64,000 nt of DNA, taken from Devosia pacifica (GTDB lineage Bacteria > Pseudomonadota > Alphaproteobacteria > Rhizobiales > Devosiaceae). Below are positions 54,512 to 63,326 of this stretch, in pieces. Position 1 is the stretch's first letter. Every line of letters begins with the position of its first letter. The stretch is from positions 291,562 through 355,561 of the forward strand of contig NZ_BMZE01000002.1 in assembly GCF_014652635.1 (NCBI RefSeq), written 5' to 3'. The notes beneath the pieces are model-generated. The model had not been told where the DNA came from, ran no database searches, and saw only the letters and a list, made by a program, of their open reading frames with translations. The translations under genes were made by a program, and so were the position numbers.

Positions 54512-55429
54512 TCATCCTTGCCGAGGTGGCAGAAAGCGCTTTTCGAGACTTGCCACCATCGTATAGGCCGGATCGAAGACATTGCCGACCCGATAGCGAA
54601 TGGCCTGCCCCATCAGATGGCTTGCTCCCGTCGCGTCGAGACCATAATCCGCGGTCAGCCAATCGAGCATTTCGGTGGTTGCATGCTGCAGCGCCTGGTC
54701 GAGCGGACGGGCATTGCCGACGGTGAAGATCTCATCCGAGGTTTCGCCACGCGGCCAGTTATGCCGGCGAAACTTTTCGACAGAGAGCCGCACCGTCACC
54801 TCCATCGGCGTTTCGACGCCCGTGCCGACGATTTCGCCGTCGCCCTGGACGGCATGGCAATCGCCCAGGAAGAAGAGCGCGCCTTCGACAAAAACCGGGA
54901 ACCACGCCGTCGTCCCGGGACCGAATCCGCGATAATCCATATTGCCGCCGTTTTCGGCGCTGGTTGCGGTCGAAAAGGCTTGGCCCAGCGATGGCGCGAC
55001 GCCAAAGCAGCCGATCATCGGCTCGAAAGGCAGGCTGAGATAGTCGAGCAAGGGCGGCGGCGATTCGAGCCGCACCGTGCCCGCCTCGGCATCGATCAGC
55101 CATTCGGTCCGGTCGCGCGGGGGCAAGGATCGGACCCGCTCAGGATCGACGACGTTTCCAGCAAGCGCCGCGCGGGTCCAGCCGCGCTCGCGGATCGGAC
55201 GCATTTCGAGAATTTCAACCCGCAGCGAATCGCCCGGTTCGGCCCCTTCGATATAGACCGGCCCGTTCATCGGATTGGGTCCATGGGCGCGCGAGATGCC
55301 ATCCTTGTCATCGCCGATCGCATCGAGCGTCTGCGTTAGCACGGTGTCACCACTTTCGATGCGAAGTGCGACAGGCATGCTGCCCAAAACGTTATGCCAT
55401 ACAGTCGGGACGAGGTGATGCGTGGACAT
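54512..55429 (-). CDS. Acetamidase/formamidase family protein
   Basis: 305-residue cytosolic hydrolase of the FmdA/AmdA family that releases ammonia from short-chain amides. Seen: ISRAHGPNPMNGPVYIEGAEPGDSLRVEI, the conserved MIGCFGVAP segment, GNMDYRGFGPGTTAWFPVFVEGALFFLGDCHAVQGDGE with probable metal-binding Asp/His residues, and the VTVRLSV strand. The true substrate cannot be told. A GTG at 55438 is an alternative start. No ribosome site is obvious for either. Confidence 0.9.
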   Translation of the reverse strand: MSTHHLVPTVWHNVLGSMPVALRIESGDTVLTQTLDAIGDDKDGISRAHGPNPMNGPVYIEGAEPGDSLRVEILEMRPIRERGWTRAALAGNVVDPERVRSLPPRDRTEWLIDAEAGTVRLESPPPLLDYLSLPFEPMIGCFGVAPSLGQAFSTATSAENGGNMDYRGFGPGTTAWFPVFVEGALFFLGDCHAVQGDGEIVGTGVETPMEVTVRLSVEKFRRHNWPRGETSDEIFTVGNARPLDQALQHATTEMLDWLTADYGLDATGASHLMGQAIRYRVGNVFDPAYTMVASLEKRFLPPRQG

Positions 55430-55486
55430 GGGGGACACGTGCTTCGGACGGTTGCGGACCGCTCAGTTTGAACACCGCAAGCCGCT

Positions 55487-55519
55487 TAAAACAAGATGGG
55501 CGACCCTCGGGCCGCCCAT
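55487..55519 (-). terminator. Terminator downstream of tlyC
   Basis: Arms ATGGGCGACCC (55496-55506) and GGGCCGCCCAT (55509-55519) pair with one mismatch. On the minus strand CTTGTTTTAAG follows. It lies just past the tlyC stop (55525). Confidence 0.8.
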
Positions 55520-55524
55520 TGTGC

Positions 55525-56556
55525 TTATTCCGCTGCTTCCGGCATCCCGTCCCGCGTTTCCAGCGAGTCGAGGATGATTTCCGGCTTTTTCTTGCGCCTG
55601 ATCCGGATGCGCTTGATCCGACGGCTGTCGGACGCAAGGATCTCGAAGTCGAAATGCGGCAACCGGGTCACGACTTCGCCCCGCGAAGGCACGTGCCCGG
55701 CGAGGTCGAACACCAGACCGCCAAGCGTATCGACATCGTCGGCATACTCGCCGGGGTCGAACTCCGAACCCAAAAGCGCAGCAACATCATCGAGTTCAGC
55801 CCGCGCATCGGCGATATAGACCTCGGGACCGACCTTGCGGATCAGCGCGACTTCAAGCTCGTCGTGCTCATCCTCGATCTCGCCGACAACAGTCTCCAGC
55901 AGATCCTCGATGGTGACGAGACCATCCGTGCCGCCATATTCATCGACAACGATCGCCATATGGACGCGACTGGCCCGCATCTGCTGCAGCAGGTCGCCGA
56001 CCGGCATCGAGGTCGGCACGAACATCGCGGTGCGCAGCAGATTTACCTTGGAGAGTTTCTGGCGAAGCGCTGCGGAGTTCATCTTGACCGGCACGGCTTT
56101 ATCGTCGCCGGTGACCTTCTCGGTGATCTTTTCCATCACGTCCTTGACGTGGATAAAGCCGAGAATGTTGTCGAGATTCTCTTCATAGACCGGCAGCCGC
56201 GAATGCCCGACTTCGCGGAAGCGGGCGACCAAGGCGCCGAGATTGGTATCGTTTTCAACCGCTTCGATGTCGGAGCGCTCGACCATCACGTCTTCGACAG
56301 AGATCTGGCGAAGCTTGAGGACGTTCTTGAGAATCGCTCGTTCGCTCTCGGAGAAGTCGCTGGTGTCGCCATCTCCGTTCACATCGAGCGCAACCTCGAG
56401 GTCATCCCGAAGCGTGGCTGTGCGCATCGCCCACATGGCCTTGAGCCTTTGCAGGATGCCATTCTGCCCCCGCGACGTGGCGAGGGCGGTGCTAGAAGGA
56501 GGTTCGGGCGTCTGTTCGGACGCTGCGGACGTCACTGTAAGATCAGTATTTGTCAT
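55525..56556 (-). CDS. tlyC: CBS-pair protein of the CorC/TlyC (hemolysin C) family
   Basis: 343-residue soluble protein. Seen: an acidic low-complexity N-terminus, the SERAILKNVLKLRQISVEDVMVERSDI entry to two CBS motifs (about 85-215, including FREVGHSRLPVYEENLDNILGFIHVKD and VDEYGGTDGLVTIEDLLETVVGEIEDE), and a C-terminal CorC_HlyC transporter-associated domain (about 235-310). Despite the hemolysin name, relatives are linked to magnesium or cobalt handling. It is downstream of ybeY; the lnt gene usual after it is absent. Confidence 0.93.
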   Translation of the reverse strand: MTNTDLTVTSAASEQTPEPPSSTALATSRGQNGILQRLKAMWAMRTATLRDDLEVALDVNGDGDTSDFSESERAILKNVLKLRQISVEDVMVERSDIEAVENDTNLGALVARFREVGHSRLPVYEENLDNILGFIHVKDVMEKITEKVTGDDKAVPVKMNSAALRQKLSKVNLLRTAMFVPTSMPVGDLLQQMRASRVHMAIVVDEYGGTDGLVTIEDLLETVVGEIEDEHDELEVALIRKVGPEVYIADARAELDDVAALLGSEFDPGEYADDVDTLGGLVFDLAGHVPSRGEVVTRLPHFDFEILASDSRRIKRIRIRRKKKPEIILDSLETRDGMPEAAE

Positions 56557-56619
56557 CGTGTGATGCCGCCCATGCGGCTCGTGGTCCTCTCATTGTGCTG
56601 CGGCCTTGGCCACATCGGG

Positions 56620-57102
56620 CTAAACGCCCTCATCGGCATAAGGATCAGCTATTCCCATCCCTGCCAGTATCTGGGTTTCGAGACCTTCCATGTTAAGGGC
56701 CTCGTCCTCCTCGAGGTGATCATACCCGAGAATATGCAGGAATCCATGTACGACAAGATGGGTGAAATGATGGTCAAATCCAATGCCCATCTCGTCCGCC
56801 TCGCGCACAACCGTCTCGCGCGCCAGGATTATGTCGCCTAACAAGCCGGCAACCGGCCCGAAAGGCTCGATCTGCGGAAACGATAACACGTTGGTCGAGC
56901 TATCTTTTCCCCGCCATTCCGCATTCAGCTCGCGTTGTTCTGCATCATTGGTCAGAACAATGGAAATTTCTGCGGCGCCAGTCAGTCGCGCACCAGAACC
57001 TTCCAGTGCAGCCATAATGGCCCGTTCCGTCAGAGCTTCGGCATTTTCGGGCCAAAGCTCGTCATTACGGATGACGGCAATATCGAGCGGCGCCTTGCTC
57101 AG
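56620..57102 (-). CDS. ybeY: Endoribonuclease YbeY, probable CTG start
   Basis: Zinc-dependent RNase for 16S rRNA 3' maturation and ribosome quality control. Seen: HxxxHxxxxxH zinc motif in VVHGFLHILGYDH and RGKDSSTNVLSFP. The first ATG is at 57015, but the frame is open and family-like for 29 more codons upstream (SKAPLDIAVIRNDELWPENAEALTERAI), back to a TGA stop. In that stretch there is no ATG, GTG or TTG. The best start is CTG 57102: it overlaps the phoH TGA as CTGA and has AGGA 8-10 bases ahead. That gives about 160 residues, the normal YbeY length; a start at 57015 gives only 131. Confidence 0.9.
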   Translation of the reverse strand: MSKAPLDIAVIRNDELWPENAEALTERAIMAALEGSGARLTGAAEISIVLTNDAEQRELNAEWRGKDSSTNVLSFPQIEPFGPVAGLLGDIILARETVVREADEMGIGFDHHFTHLVVHGFLHILGYDHLEEDEALNMEGLETQILAGMGIADPYADEGV

Positions 57103-58178
57103 TTGTCGGCATCCTGCGGTATTTCAGCGTGCGCACGGGCTTGCGCTTCGATCGCTGCCTTGCGTGCCAGCCGGCGCTGCTGGTCGGTCTCATAGGCGCG
57201 AACGATCCGCCCGACCAGCGCGTGTCGAACCACGTCCTTATCGGAAAACTTCGTAACGTGAACGCTTTCGACGCCCTCGAGCAGCCTGACGGCCTCGATA
57301 AGCCCCGAGAATTCGCCACGCGGCAGATCCACCTGGCTTGGATCGCCGGTGACGATCATTTTCGAGTTCTCGCCCAAACGGGTGAGGAACATCTTCATCT
57401 GCATCGAGGTGGTGTTCTGCGCCTCGTCGAGAATGATCACGGCGTTTGCGAGGGTGCGGCCGCGCATAAAGGCGAGCGGGGCAACCTCGATAATGCCGGA
57501 AGTAATGCAGCGCTCGACATGCTCGGGGCGCATCATATCGTAGAGGGCGTCATAGAGCGGGCGCAGATACGGATCGACTTTTTCCTTCATGTCGCCCGGA
57601 AGAAAGCCCAGACGCTCGCCGGCTTCGACCGCCGGGCGCGACAGGATGATGCGATTGATCTCGCCGCGTTCGAGAAGCGATGCCGCATAGGCTACCGCCA
57701 GATAGGTCTTGCCGGTGCCCGCAGGGCCTGTACCGAAAATGAGCTCGGCGCGATCCATGGCGCGCATATAGGCGTCCTGCGAGGGCGTACGGGCAACAAC
57801 GGTCGCCTTGCGCGTCGCAATCTGCGCCATGCGCACCTTGCCCTTTTTCTCAAGGGTGGGCAGCGTCAGCTGGCTATCTTCAGTTTCGATCATCCGAATC
57901 ACGGCATCGACGTCGGAGATCTCGGCAGCGCGGCCTTCTTCGAGCGAGGCATACAGCGATTCGAGAACCCTGCGTGCCTGATCGACACCGGCCGCGGGTC
58001 CTTTGAGAAGGACATGATTGCCGCGCGGCGTCGCCGATACCTCGAGACGCTGCTCGATCAGCGCGAGGTTCTGGTCGAAATCGCCATAAAGCTGCGCGGC
58101 AAGGCGATTGTCATCGAATGCGAGTTCAAGTTGGGATGCGAGTGCGTTGTCGGCGGTCGGTGCCAAATGCCTGCTCAA
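57099..58178 (-). CDS. ybeZ: PhoH-like ATPase (YbeZ)
   Basis: 359-residue P-loop ATPase that works with YbeY in RNA metabolism. Seen: N-terminal KH-like region (LALIEQRLEVSATPRGNHVLLKGPAAGVDQARRVLESLYA), Walker A GPAGTGKTYLA, SRPAVEAGERLGFLPGD, and Walker B IILDEAQNTT. It appears to start at TTG 58178, with GGAG about 11 bases ahead. Its stop overlaps the ybeY start, coupling the two partners. Often named phoH. Confidence 0.96.
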   Translation of the reverse strand: MSRHLAPTADNALASQLELAFDDNRLAAQLYGDFDQNLALIEQRLEVSATPRGNHVLLKGPAAGVDQARRVLESLYASLEEGRAAEISDVDAVIRMIETEDSQLTLPTLEKKGKVRMAQIATRKATVVARTPSQDAYMRAMDRAELIFGTGPAGTGKTYLAVAYAASLLERGEINRIILSRPAVEAGERLGFLPGDMKEKVDPYLRPLYDALYDMMRPEHVERCITSGIIEVAPLAFMRGRTLANAVIILDEAQNTTSMQMKMFLTRLGENSKMIVTGDPSQVDLPRGEFSGLIEAVRLLEGVESVHVTKFSDKDVVRHALVGRIVRAYETDQQRRLARKAAIEAQARAHAEIPQDADN

Positions 58179-58250
58179 GCTGGTTGCGCTCCACTCATAA
58201 GGACCTCGACGAATTAGTCGTCGGTTCGCCCCGGTGAGGTCGACGTGGTG

Positions 58251-59660
58251 TCACGCCACGTGACTATCAACAAGGCTACCAGAATTGTGTTCCGAATCCC
58301 GTGACAATTTGCCGACAATGGAATTTTTTCCAACATCGATGATATCGACCGGCACGATGGACCCGATCAGGCTCTCATCGCCATCCATGTGGACTGCTTG
58401 TAGATAGGGCGAGCGACCACCCACCTGGCCAGGATTGCGGCCCTTGCGCTCAATCAGAACGGGCAGAGTGCGGCCTACACAAGACGCATTGAAGGCCGAG
58501 GTGCGCTCACCCAGCAGCGATTGAAGCCGCGCCAGCCGCTCAACCTTCACCTCTTCCGGCACTTGATTTTCAAGCGCAGCCCCGGGCGTGCCCGGGCGGG
58601 TGGAATATTTGAATGAGAATGCCGAGGCGTAGTCGGCCTCGCGGACAATCTCGAGCGTCTGGGCGAAATCATCTTCGGTTTCCCCTGGAAACCCGACAAT
58701 GAAATCACCGGACAGCGCCAAGTCCGGGCGGGCGCTTCTGATGCGCGCAATCAACTCCAGGTACTCGTCGCGGGTATGCTTGCGGTTCATCGCCTTGAGG
58801 ATGCGATCCGAGCCGGACTGCACCGGCAGATGCAAATATGGCATGAGAAGCGACAGATCGCGATGCGCCTCGATCAGGGCATCATCCATGTCGCGCGGGT
58901 GCGAGGTGGTATAGCGCAACCGCTCCAGCCCATCGATCTCGGCAAGGCGATAACACAGTTCGGCAAGGCCTACGGAGCGGCCTGCCGCATCAAGCCCGTG
59001 ATAGGCGTTGACGTTCTGGCCGAGCAGCGTGATCTCCTTCACCCCCGCATCGACCAGGCGGCGGGCTTCCTCCAGCACCTGCGCCAGCGGCCGCGACACT
59101 TCGGCACCGCGGGTGTACGGCACGACGCAGAACGAGCAGAACTTGTCGCAACCTTCCTGGACGGTAAGGAACGCCGTAAGCCCGCGCTTCAGCGTCACCT
59201 CACGCCGTGCAGCCGGCAGGTGCGTGAACTTGTCCTCCTCGGGAAAGTCGGTGTCGATCACCTGGCCCTTCATCGAGGCTTCGAGAAGCTGCGGCAGGCG
59301 GTGATAGGCTTGCGGGCCAAAGACCATGTCGACCATCGGGGCGCGCTTGATAATCTCCTCGCCCTCGGCCTGGGCAACGCAACCGGCGACACCAATCCGC
59401 ATCTCATGCCCTGCCGCCCGCCGCTCATCACGCAGCACCTTGAGCCGGCCCAGTTCGGAAAATACCTTTTCGGAGGCCTTTTCGCGAATGTGGCAGGTGT
59501 TGAGAACCACCAGATCCGCCTGTTCCATCTGCGTCGTCGGCTCGTAACCATGCGGCGCCAGCGCATCGGCCATGCGGTCGCTGTCGTAAACATTCATCTG
59601 GCAACCATAGGTCTTGATGAAGACCTTGCGGCTGTTCGGCTTGGTATCGGGTTCGCTCAT
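58251..59660 (-). CDS. miaB: tRNA-2-methylthio-N6-dimethylallyladenosine synthase MiaB
   Basis: 469-residue radical-SAM methylthiotransferase that adds the 2-methylthio group to i6A37 of tRNA. Seen: N-terminal UPF0004 domain with cluster cysteines ([38 protein letters not shown]), radical-SAM CxxxCxxC in [24 protein letters not shown], and a C-terminal TRAM domain (about 395-450). It lies upstream of phoH-ybeY-tlyC on the same strand, a common order in alphaproteobacteria. Confidence 0.98.
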   Translation of the reverse strand: MSEPDTKPNSRKVFIKTYGCQMNVYDSDRMADALAPHGYEPTTQMEQADLVVLNTCHIREKASEKVFSELGRLKVLRDERRAAGHEMRIGVAGCVAQAEGEEIIKRAPMVDMVFGPQAYHRLPQLLEASMKGQVIDTDFPEEDKFTHLPAARREVTLKRGLTAFLTVQEGCDKFCSFCVVPYTRGAEVSRPLAQVLEEARRLVDAGVKEITLLGQNVNAYHGLDAAGRSVGLAELCYRLAEIDGLERLRYTTSHPRDMDDALIEAHRDLSLLMPYLHLPVQSGSDRILKAMNRKHTRDEYLELIARIRSARPDLALSGDFIVGFPGETEDDFAQTLEIVREADYASAFSFKYSTRPGTPGAALENQVPEEVKVERLARLQSLLGERTSAFNASCVGRTLPVLIERKGRNPGQVGGRSPYLQAVHMDGDESLIGSIVPVDIIDVGKNSIVGKLSRDSEHNSGSLVDSHVA

Positions 59661-59781
59661 GGCGCGCTGTTTAGCAGAAAGCTCGGCATCTCTCCAATGA
59701 AGATCACAACAGCATTACCTCGATGCAACCTGCGGCGGCGCCATCGGGTTGATCGGGAAAGCATCGTTCAAGGAGTTGATG

Positions 59782-59979
59782 ATGAGCGACAAGGACAAAA
59801 GCCAGGGCGGCGAAGCCCCAGCATTCGACGATCACGAAAAGCCTGGCCCGAAGAATTCGAAGGTTCAGATCCGTGATGCCGGCAAGGAAGCCCAGGCGGA
59901 CGAGCCAGAGGATTGGGACAAGCGGGATGAAGCCTCAGACGAGAGCTTTCCGGCCAGCGATTCCTCAGCCAAGTACTAG
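59782..59979 (+). CDS. Small acidic hydrophilic protein
   Basis: 65 residues, almost entirely charged or small, with no hydrophobic helix. It carries the tail DEASDESFPASDSSAKY, a DESFPASD motif I have seen in many uncharacterised small proteins of alphaproteobacteria. Likely disordered; function unknown. AAGGAG lies 6 bases before ATG 59782; ATG 59779 directly before it is an alternative. Divergent from miaB and closed by a strong terminator. Confidence 0.75.
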   Translation: MSDKDKSQGGEAPAFDDHEKPGPKNSKVQIRDAGKEAQADEPEDWDKRDEASDESFPASDSSAKY

Positions 59980-60001
59980 GCTCACACCCAATGACACAAG
60001 A

Positions 60002-60035
60002 GAAGCGGCCGGCGCATTGCCGGCCGCTTCTTTTT
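60002..60035 (+). terminator. Terminator of the small acidic protein gene
   Basis: Perfect 12-bp stem GAAGCGGCCGGC (60002-60013) and GCCGGCCGCTTC (60019-60030) with loop GCATT, then TTTTTC. Confidence 0.93.
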
Positions 60036-60042
60036 CGACTGC

Positions 60043-60079
60043 CACAAATACAAACGGCCCGCCGTGACAGCGGGCCGTT
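60043..60079 (-). terminator. Terminator of the 24-residue membrane peptide gene
   Basis: Perfect 10-bp stem AACGGCCCGC (60053-60062) and GCGGGCCGTT (60070-60079). On the minus strand TGTATTTGTGG follows. It lies about 40 bases past the stop of the small gene at 60120-60194. Confidence 0.75.
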
Positions 60080-60119
60080 ATGAAGCAAGGCCTTGCGCCT
60101 CGCTGCGAATTCTCACCGA

Positions 60120-60194
60120 TCAAGCAAGGCCGATGAAGGAGAGAATTGCAACAACGATAACGACGAGACCCACAATGTAGATAATGCTGTTCAT
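60120..60194 (-). CDS. 24-residue single-helix membrane peptide
   Basis: A very short ORF, MNSIIYIVG... to SFIGLA, 24 residues, almost wholly hydrophobic and forming one transmembrane helix. GAAGGG lies 8 bases before the ATG and a terminator lies about 40 bases after the stop, so the unit looks complete. Near-identical tiny peptides of the form MNxIxYIVGxVVIV occur in other Hyphomicrobiales as far as I recall. Function unknown. Too short for most gene finders. Confidence 0.7.
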   Translation of the reverse strand: MNSIIYIVGLVVIVVAILSFIGLA

Positions 60195-60277
60195 GGTTTA
60201 GCCCTTCAAGATTTACTCGATCTTGCCGGATCAACCGAGCAGCAGGAGAATCGTTCCCGACGATGTGAACGAGGACA

Positions 60278-60295
60278 GGACGAATCTTGTCGTCC
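60278..60295 (-). terminator. Weak terminator after the NMT1-type binding protein
   Basis: Six-bp arms GGACGA (60278-60283) and TCGTCC (60290-60295), followed on the minus strand by TGTCCTCGTT. The stem is short and the T tract poor. The remaining bases of 60195-60309 show nothing else. Confidence 0.35.
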
Positions 60296-60309
60296 CGCCC
60301 CCATGCCGT

Positions 60310-61302
60310 CTAAAGGCCGTCTGTCACGGCAGTCGTTGTCGCGCCTTCCGGCTCCTCAGTGATCGCAGGATTCTCGGGGCTGACAGAATTGAGAAGGGTC
60401 TGCACCGTCTGCTCGTAATCATCCATATCGAGCACACCGTCCGAACCGTCGACCAGCTTATTGATCTCGTTGACCTGGTATATCTGGTCCTCAAGTGTCA
60501 TCGCGCCGGTCATGTCGTTGTCGACGATGATCTGGGCGGCTTCTTCCGGGTTTTCGGCAGCATACGCCCAGCCTTTCATCGAGGCGCGAACGAAGCGCGT
60601 CATCTTGTCGACGAATGCCGGGTCCTCAAGGTCTTCCTCGAGTACGTAAAGCCCGTCCTCGAGCATGCCGACACCTTCATCACGATAGTTGAAGACGGTC
60701 AGCTCGTCCTCCGTGAAGCCGGCGCGCAGCACCTGTCCATACTCGTTATAGGTCATGGTCGAGATACAGGCGGCCTGCTCCTGGATCAGCGGATCGACGT
60801 TGAAGGCCTGCTTGAGAACCTCGACGCCGTCCTCCCCGCCTTCAGTCGGCAGATCGAGTGCGGCCATCCAGGCGTAGAACGGATACTCATTGCCGAAGAA
60901 CCAGACGCCGAGCGTCTTGCCGGCGAAATCATCGGTCGATTCGACACCCATATCCTTGCGGCAAGTGAGCAAGAGGCCCGAATTTGCGAAGGGCTGAGCG
61001 ATATTGACCAGCGGGACGCCACGTTCGCGCGCCGCCAGTGCTGCCGCCATCCAGGTGGTGATGACATCGGCACCGCCGCCTGCGATGACCTGCTCTGGCG
61101 CGATATCCGGACCGCCCGGCTTGATCTCGACGTCGAGATTCTCTTCCTCATAAAAGCCCTGCGCCTCGGCCACGTAGTAGCCTGCAAACTGGCCTTGTGT
61201 GACCCATTTGAGCTGCAGCACGACGCTGTCCTGCGCCGTTGCAGCCCCGGCACCAGCCAGCACCATCGCGCCGGCGACTGTCCCGATCAGTAGTTTCTTC
61301 AT
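60310..61302 (-). CDS. ABC transporter substrate-binding protein, NMT1/THI5-like
   Basis: 330-residue periplasmic binding protein. Seen: signal peptide (LLIGTVAGAMVLAGAGAATA, cleavage before QDS), then the NMT1/THI5 pattern VVLQLKWVTQGQFAGYYVAEAQGFYEEENLDVEIKPGG. Family members bind thiamine pyrimidine precursors, riboflavin or related heterocycles; the ligand here is unknown. It is the last gene of an operon in which ATPase and two permeases precede it. No TPP or FMN riboswitch is visible in the part of the operon inside the window. Confidence 0.9.
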   Translation of the reverse strand: MKKLLIGTVAGAMVLAGAGAATAQDSVVLQLKWVTQGQFAGYYVAEAQGFYEEENLDVEIKPGGPDIAPEQVIAGGGADVITTWMAAALAARERGVPLVNIAQPFANSGLLLTCRKDMGVESTDDFAGKTLGVWFFGNEYPFYAWMAALDLPTEGGEDGVEVLKQAFNVDPLIQEQAACISTMTYNEYGQVLRAGFTEDELTVFNYRDEGVGMLEDGLYVLEEDLEDPAFVDKMTRFVRASMKGWAYAAENPEEAAQIIVDNDMTGAMTLEDQIYQVNEINKLVDGSDGVLDMDDYEQTVQTLLNSVSPENPAITEEPEGATTTAVTDGL

Positions 61303-61335
61303 GGTCTGCGTTCCCCTTGTTGATTGGGCGTCCGC

Positions 61336-62427
61336 TCATGCACCACGCACGGACGGATGCCAGTAGGTTGTGGCTCGCTCGATGAGCACCACCACCCCGT
61401 AGAAGGCCGATCCCGCGAGCGCCGCCACCGCGATCTCGGCCCACACCATGTCGACGTTCATCCGGCCGACTTCGGTCGATATCCGGAAGCCCATTCCCAC
61501 AACGGGCGTCCCGAAAAATTCCGCCACGATCGCCCCGATCAGCGCCAGGGTCGAATTGATCTTCAAGGCGTTGAAGATGAAGGGCGCCGCTGCGGGAAGG
61601 CGCAACTTGGTCAGTGTCTGCCAGTAGCTTGCGGCATAGGTGCGCATCAGATCGCGATCCATGCTGCCGGCAGCGCCGAGGCCGGCGATGGTGTTCACCA
61701 GCATCGGAAAGAAGGTCATGATCACGACGACTGCGGCCTTGGAAGGCCAATCAAAGCCGAACCACATCACCATGATCGGCGCGACGCCGATGATCGGTAG
61801 CGCCGAGACGAAATTGCCAAGGGGCAGAAGCCCGCGCTTAAGGAAATTCGATCGATCAATGAGGATGGCCACGACGAACCCGGCCCCACAGCCGAGCGCG
61901 TAGCCGATCAGGACGGATTTGAGAAATGTCTGCTGGAAGTCGGCCCAAAGGGTTGCCGTGCTGGTGACGATCCGCGCCCAGATGGCAGAAGGCGGGGGCA
62001 GGATGACTTCGGGAACATTGGTGCCTCGCGTCACCGCCTCCCAGATCACCAGCACGGAAATGCCGAACAGTAGCGGGATAAGCACGCCGAGCCGAGGTTC
62101 ATAGCGGCGGGCGGCAAGGGCGGCGCTGAGCCGGTCAACGAAGAGCCAGGCGAACAGCCATGCCGCGATCAGGGTCAGCCAGAACGGCGAGATCGTCACT
62201 GCCGGCGTGGGCAGCGCAGCAAGGACAGCCGCAAGCCCGAGAGCGGCAAGGACGCCATCGAGCCAAAGCGAAACGGGAACGGCGAGCCGCAACAGGCTGA
62301 GCGTTGAGAGTGCGCAGAACAGAAGCAAAGCAGGGTTTTCGAAGGGCGCACCGGCGAGCAGCGCTACTAGCCCGAACAGTCCGGTGCCAGCGGCGACAAG
62401 CGCCAGATAATGCTGCAGCTGGCTCAT
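61336..62427 (-). CDS. ABC transporter permease with N-terminal membrane extension
   Basis: 363-residue inner-membrane permease of the SsuC/ThiX type. The usual binding-protein-dependent core (about 115-355) has the EAA-like loop AASYWQTLTKLRLPAAAPFIFNALK. Before it lie about 110 extra residues with three or four hydrophobic helices, so the protein is about 100 residues longer than normal. The ATG overlaps the stop of the preceding permease as ATGA. Confidence 0.9.
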   Translation of the reverse strand: MSQLQHYLALVAAGTGLFGLVALLAGAPFENPALLLFCALSTLSLLRLAVPVSLWLDGVLAALGLAAVLAALPTPAVTISPFWLTLIAAWLFAWLFVDRLSAALAARRYEPRLGVLIPLLFGISVLVIWEAVTRGTNVPEVILPPPSAIWARIVTSTATLWADFQQTFLKSVLIGYALGCGAGFVVAILIDRSNFLKRGLLPLGNFVSALPIIGVAPIMVMWFGFDWPSKAAVVVIMTFFPMLVNTIAGLGAAGSMDRDLMRTYAASYWQTLTKLRLPAAAPFIFNALKINSTLALIGAIVAEFFGTPVVGMGFRISTEVGRMNVDMVWAEIAVAALAGSAFYGVVVLIERATTYWHPSVRGA

Positions 62428-63323
62428 GCGGCACGCGCCCCCAGCCGCTTGTTGACCAGCCTTTCAACGAGCCCGACGGCGATCACCAAGAGCGCCGCAA
62501 GGATAGAGGCTGCGAACAGCGCAGACCAGATCTGGACCGTCTGGCCATAGTAAGAGCCGGCGAGAAGGCGCGCGCCGAGGCCTGCCACGGCGCCCGTCGG
62601 CAGCTCGCCAACGATCGTACCGACAAGGCTTGCCGCCACGCCAACCTTCATCGAGGTGAACAGGTATGGCAGGGCGCTTGGCCAACGCAGCTTGAAGAAG
62701 GTTTGCGTAGCGCTGGCATGATAGGTGTGCATGAGATCGAGCTGGATGCGCTCGGGCGCGCGCAGGCCCTTCACCATGCCGACGGTTACCGGAAAGAAGC
62801 TGAGATAGGCCGAGATCAGCGCTTTCGACAGGAACCGTGCCGGTTCGGTCGGCATTCCGAGCTGTCCGGTGAACAGGTTGAAGCCAATGACAACGATCAA
62901 CGGCGCCAGCGCCAGGATCGGGATCGTCTGGCTCGCGACGATCCACGGCATTAGCGAGCGGTTCATGGCATGGTTGTGAACAATCAGCACGGCGAGCCCG
63001 ATGCCGAGCACGGTGCCCATCCCAAAGCCTGCCATCGTCGCCGATAGCGTCACCCAGGCATGAAACACCAGTGAACGGGGCACAGTGGGGGAAACGGCAA
63101 TGGTGGTGTTATAAAGCTCTCGGAACACCTGATGCGCCGTCGGCAGCACCGGGCGATCCTGATTCCAGGTATCGAGGACGAAGCGCGAGAACGGCACGTC
63201 GGTTTCATCGGCGCGCTGATAAATGCTCTCCTGCCAGGGCGCGTTGACGGGAATCGCTGCGGCGTACCATATGGCGACGATCGCCGCGAGCACTACCAGG
63301 ACTGGCAGAAGCGAGCGGCTCAT
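62424..63323 (-). CDS. ABC transporter permease
   Basis: 299-residue permease of the same family as its neighbour. Seen: N-terminal helix (LLPVLVVLAAIVAIWYAAAIPV), a periplasmic loop (about 25-80), then the permease core with the EAA-like loop YHASATQTFFKLRWPSALPYLFTSMKVG. Two different permeases in tandem suggest a heterodimeric channel. Starts 3 bases past the ATPase stop. Confidence 0.92.
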   Translation of the reverse strand: MSRSLLPVLVVLAAIVAIWYAAAIPVNAPWQESIYQRADETDVPFSRFVLDTWNQDRPVLPTAHQVFRELYNTTIAVSPTVPRSLVFHAWVTLSATMAGFGMGTVLGIGLAVLIVHNHAMNRSLMPWIVASQTIPILALAPLIVVIGFNLFTGQLGMPTEPARFLSKALISAYLSFFPVTVGMVKGLRAPERIQLDLMHTYHASATQTFFKLRWPSALPYLFTSMKVGVAASLVGTIVGELPTGAVAGLGARLLAGSYYGQTVQIWSALFAASILAALLVIAVGLVERLVNKRLGARAA

Positions 63324-63326
63324 CCG

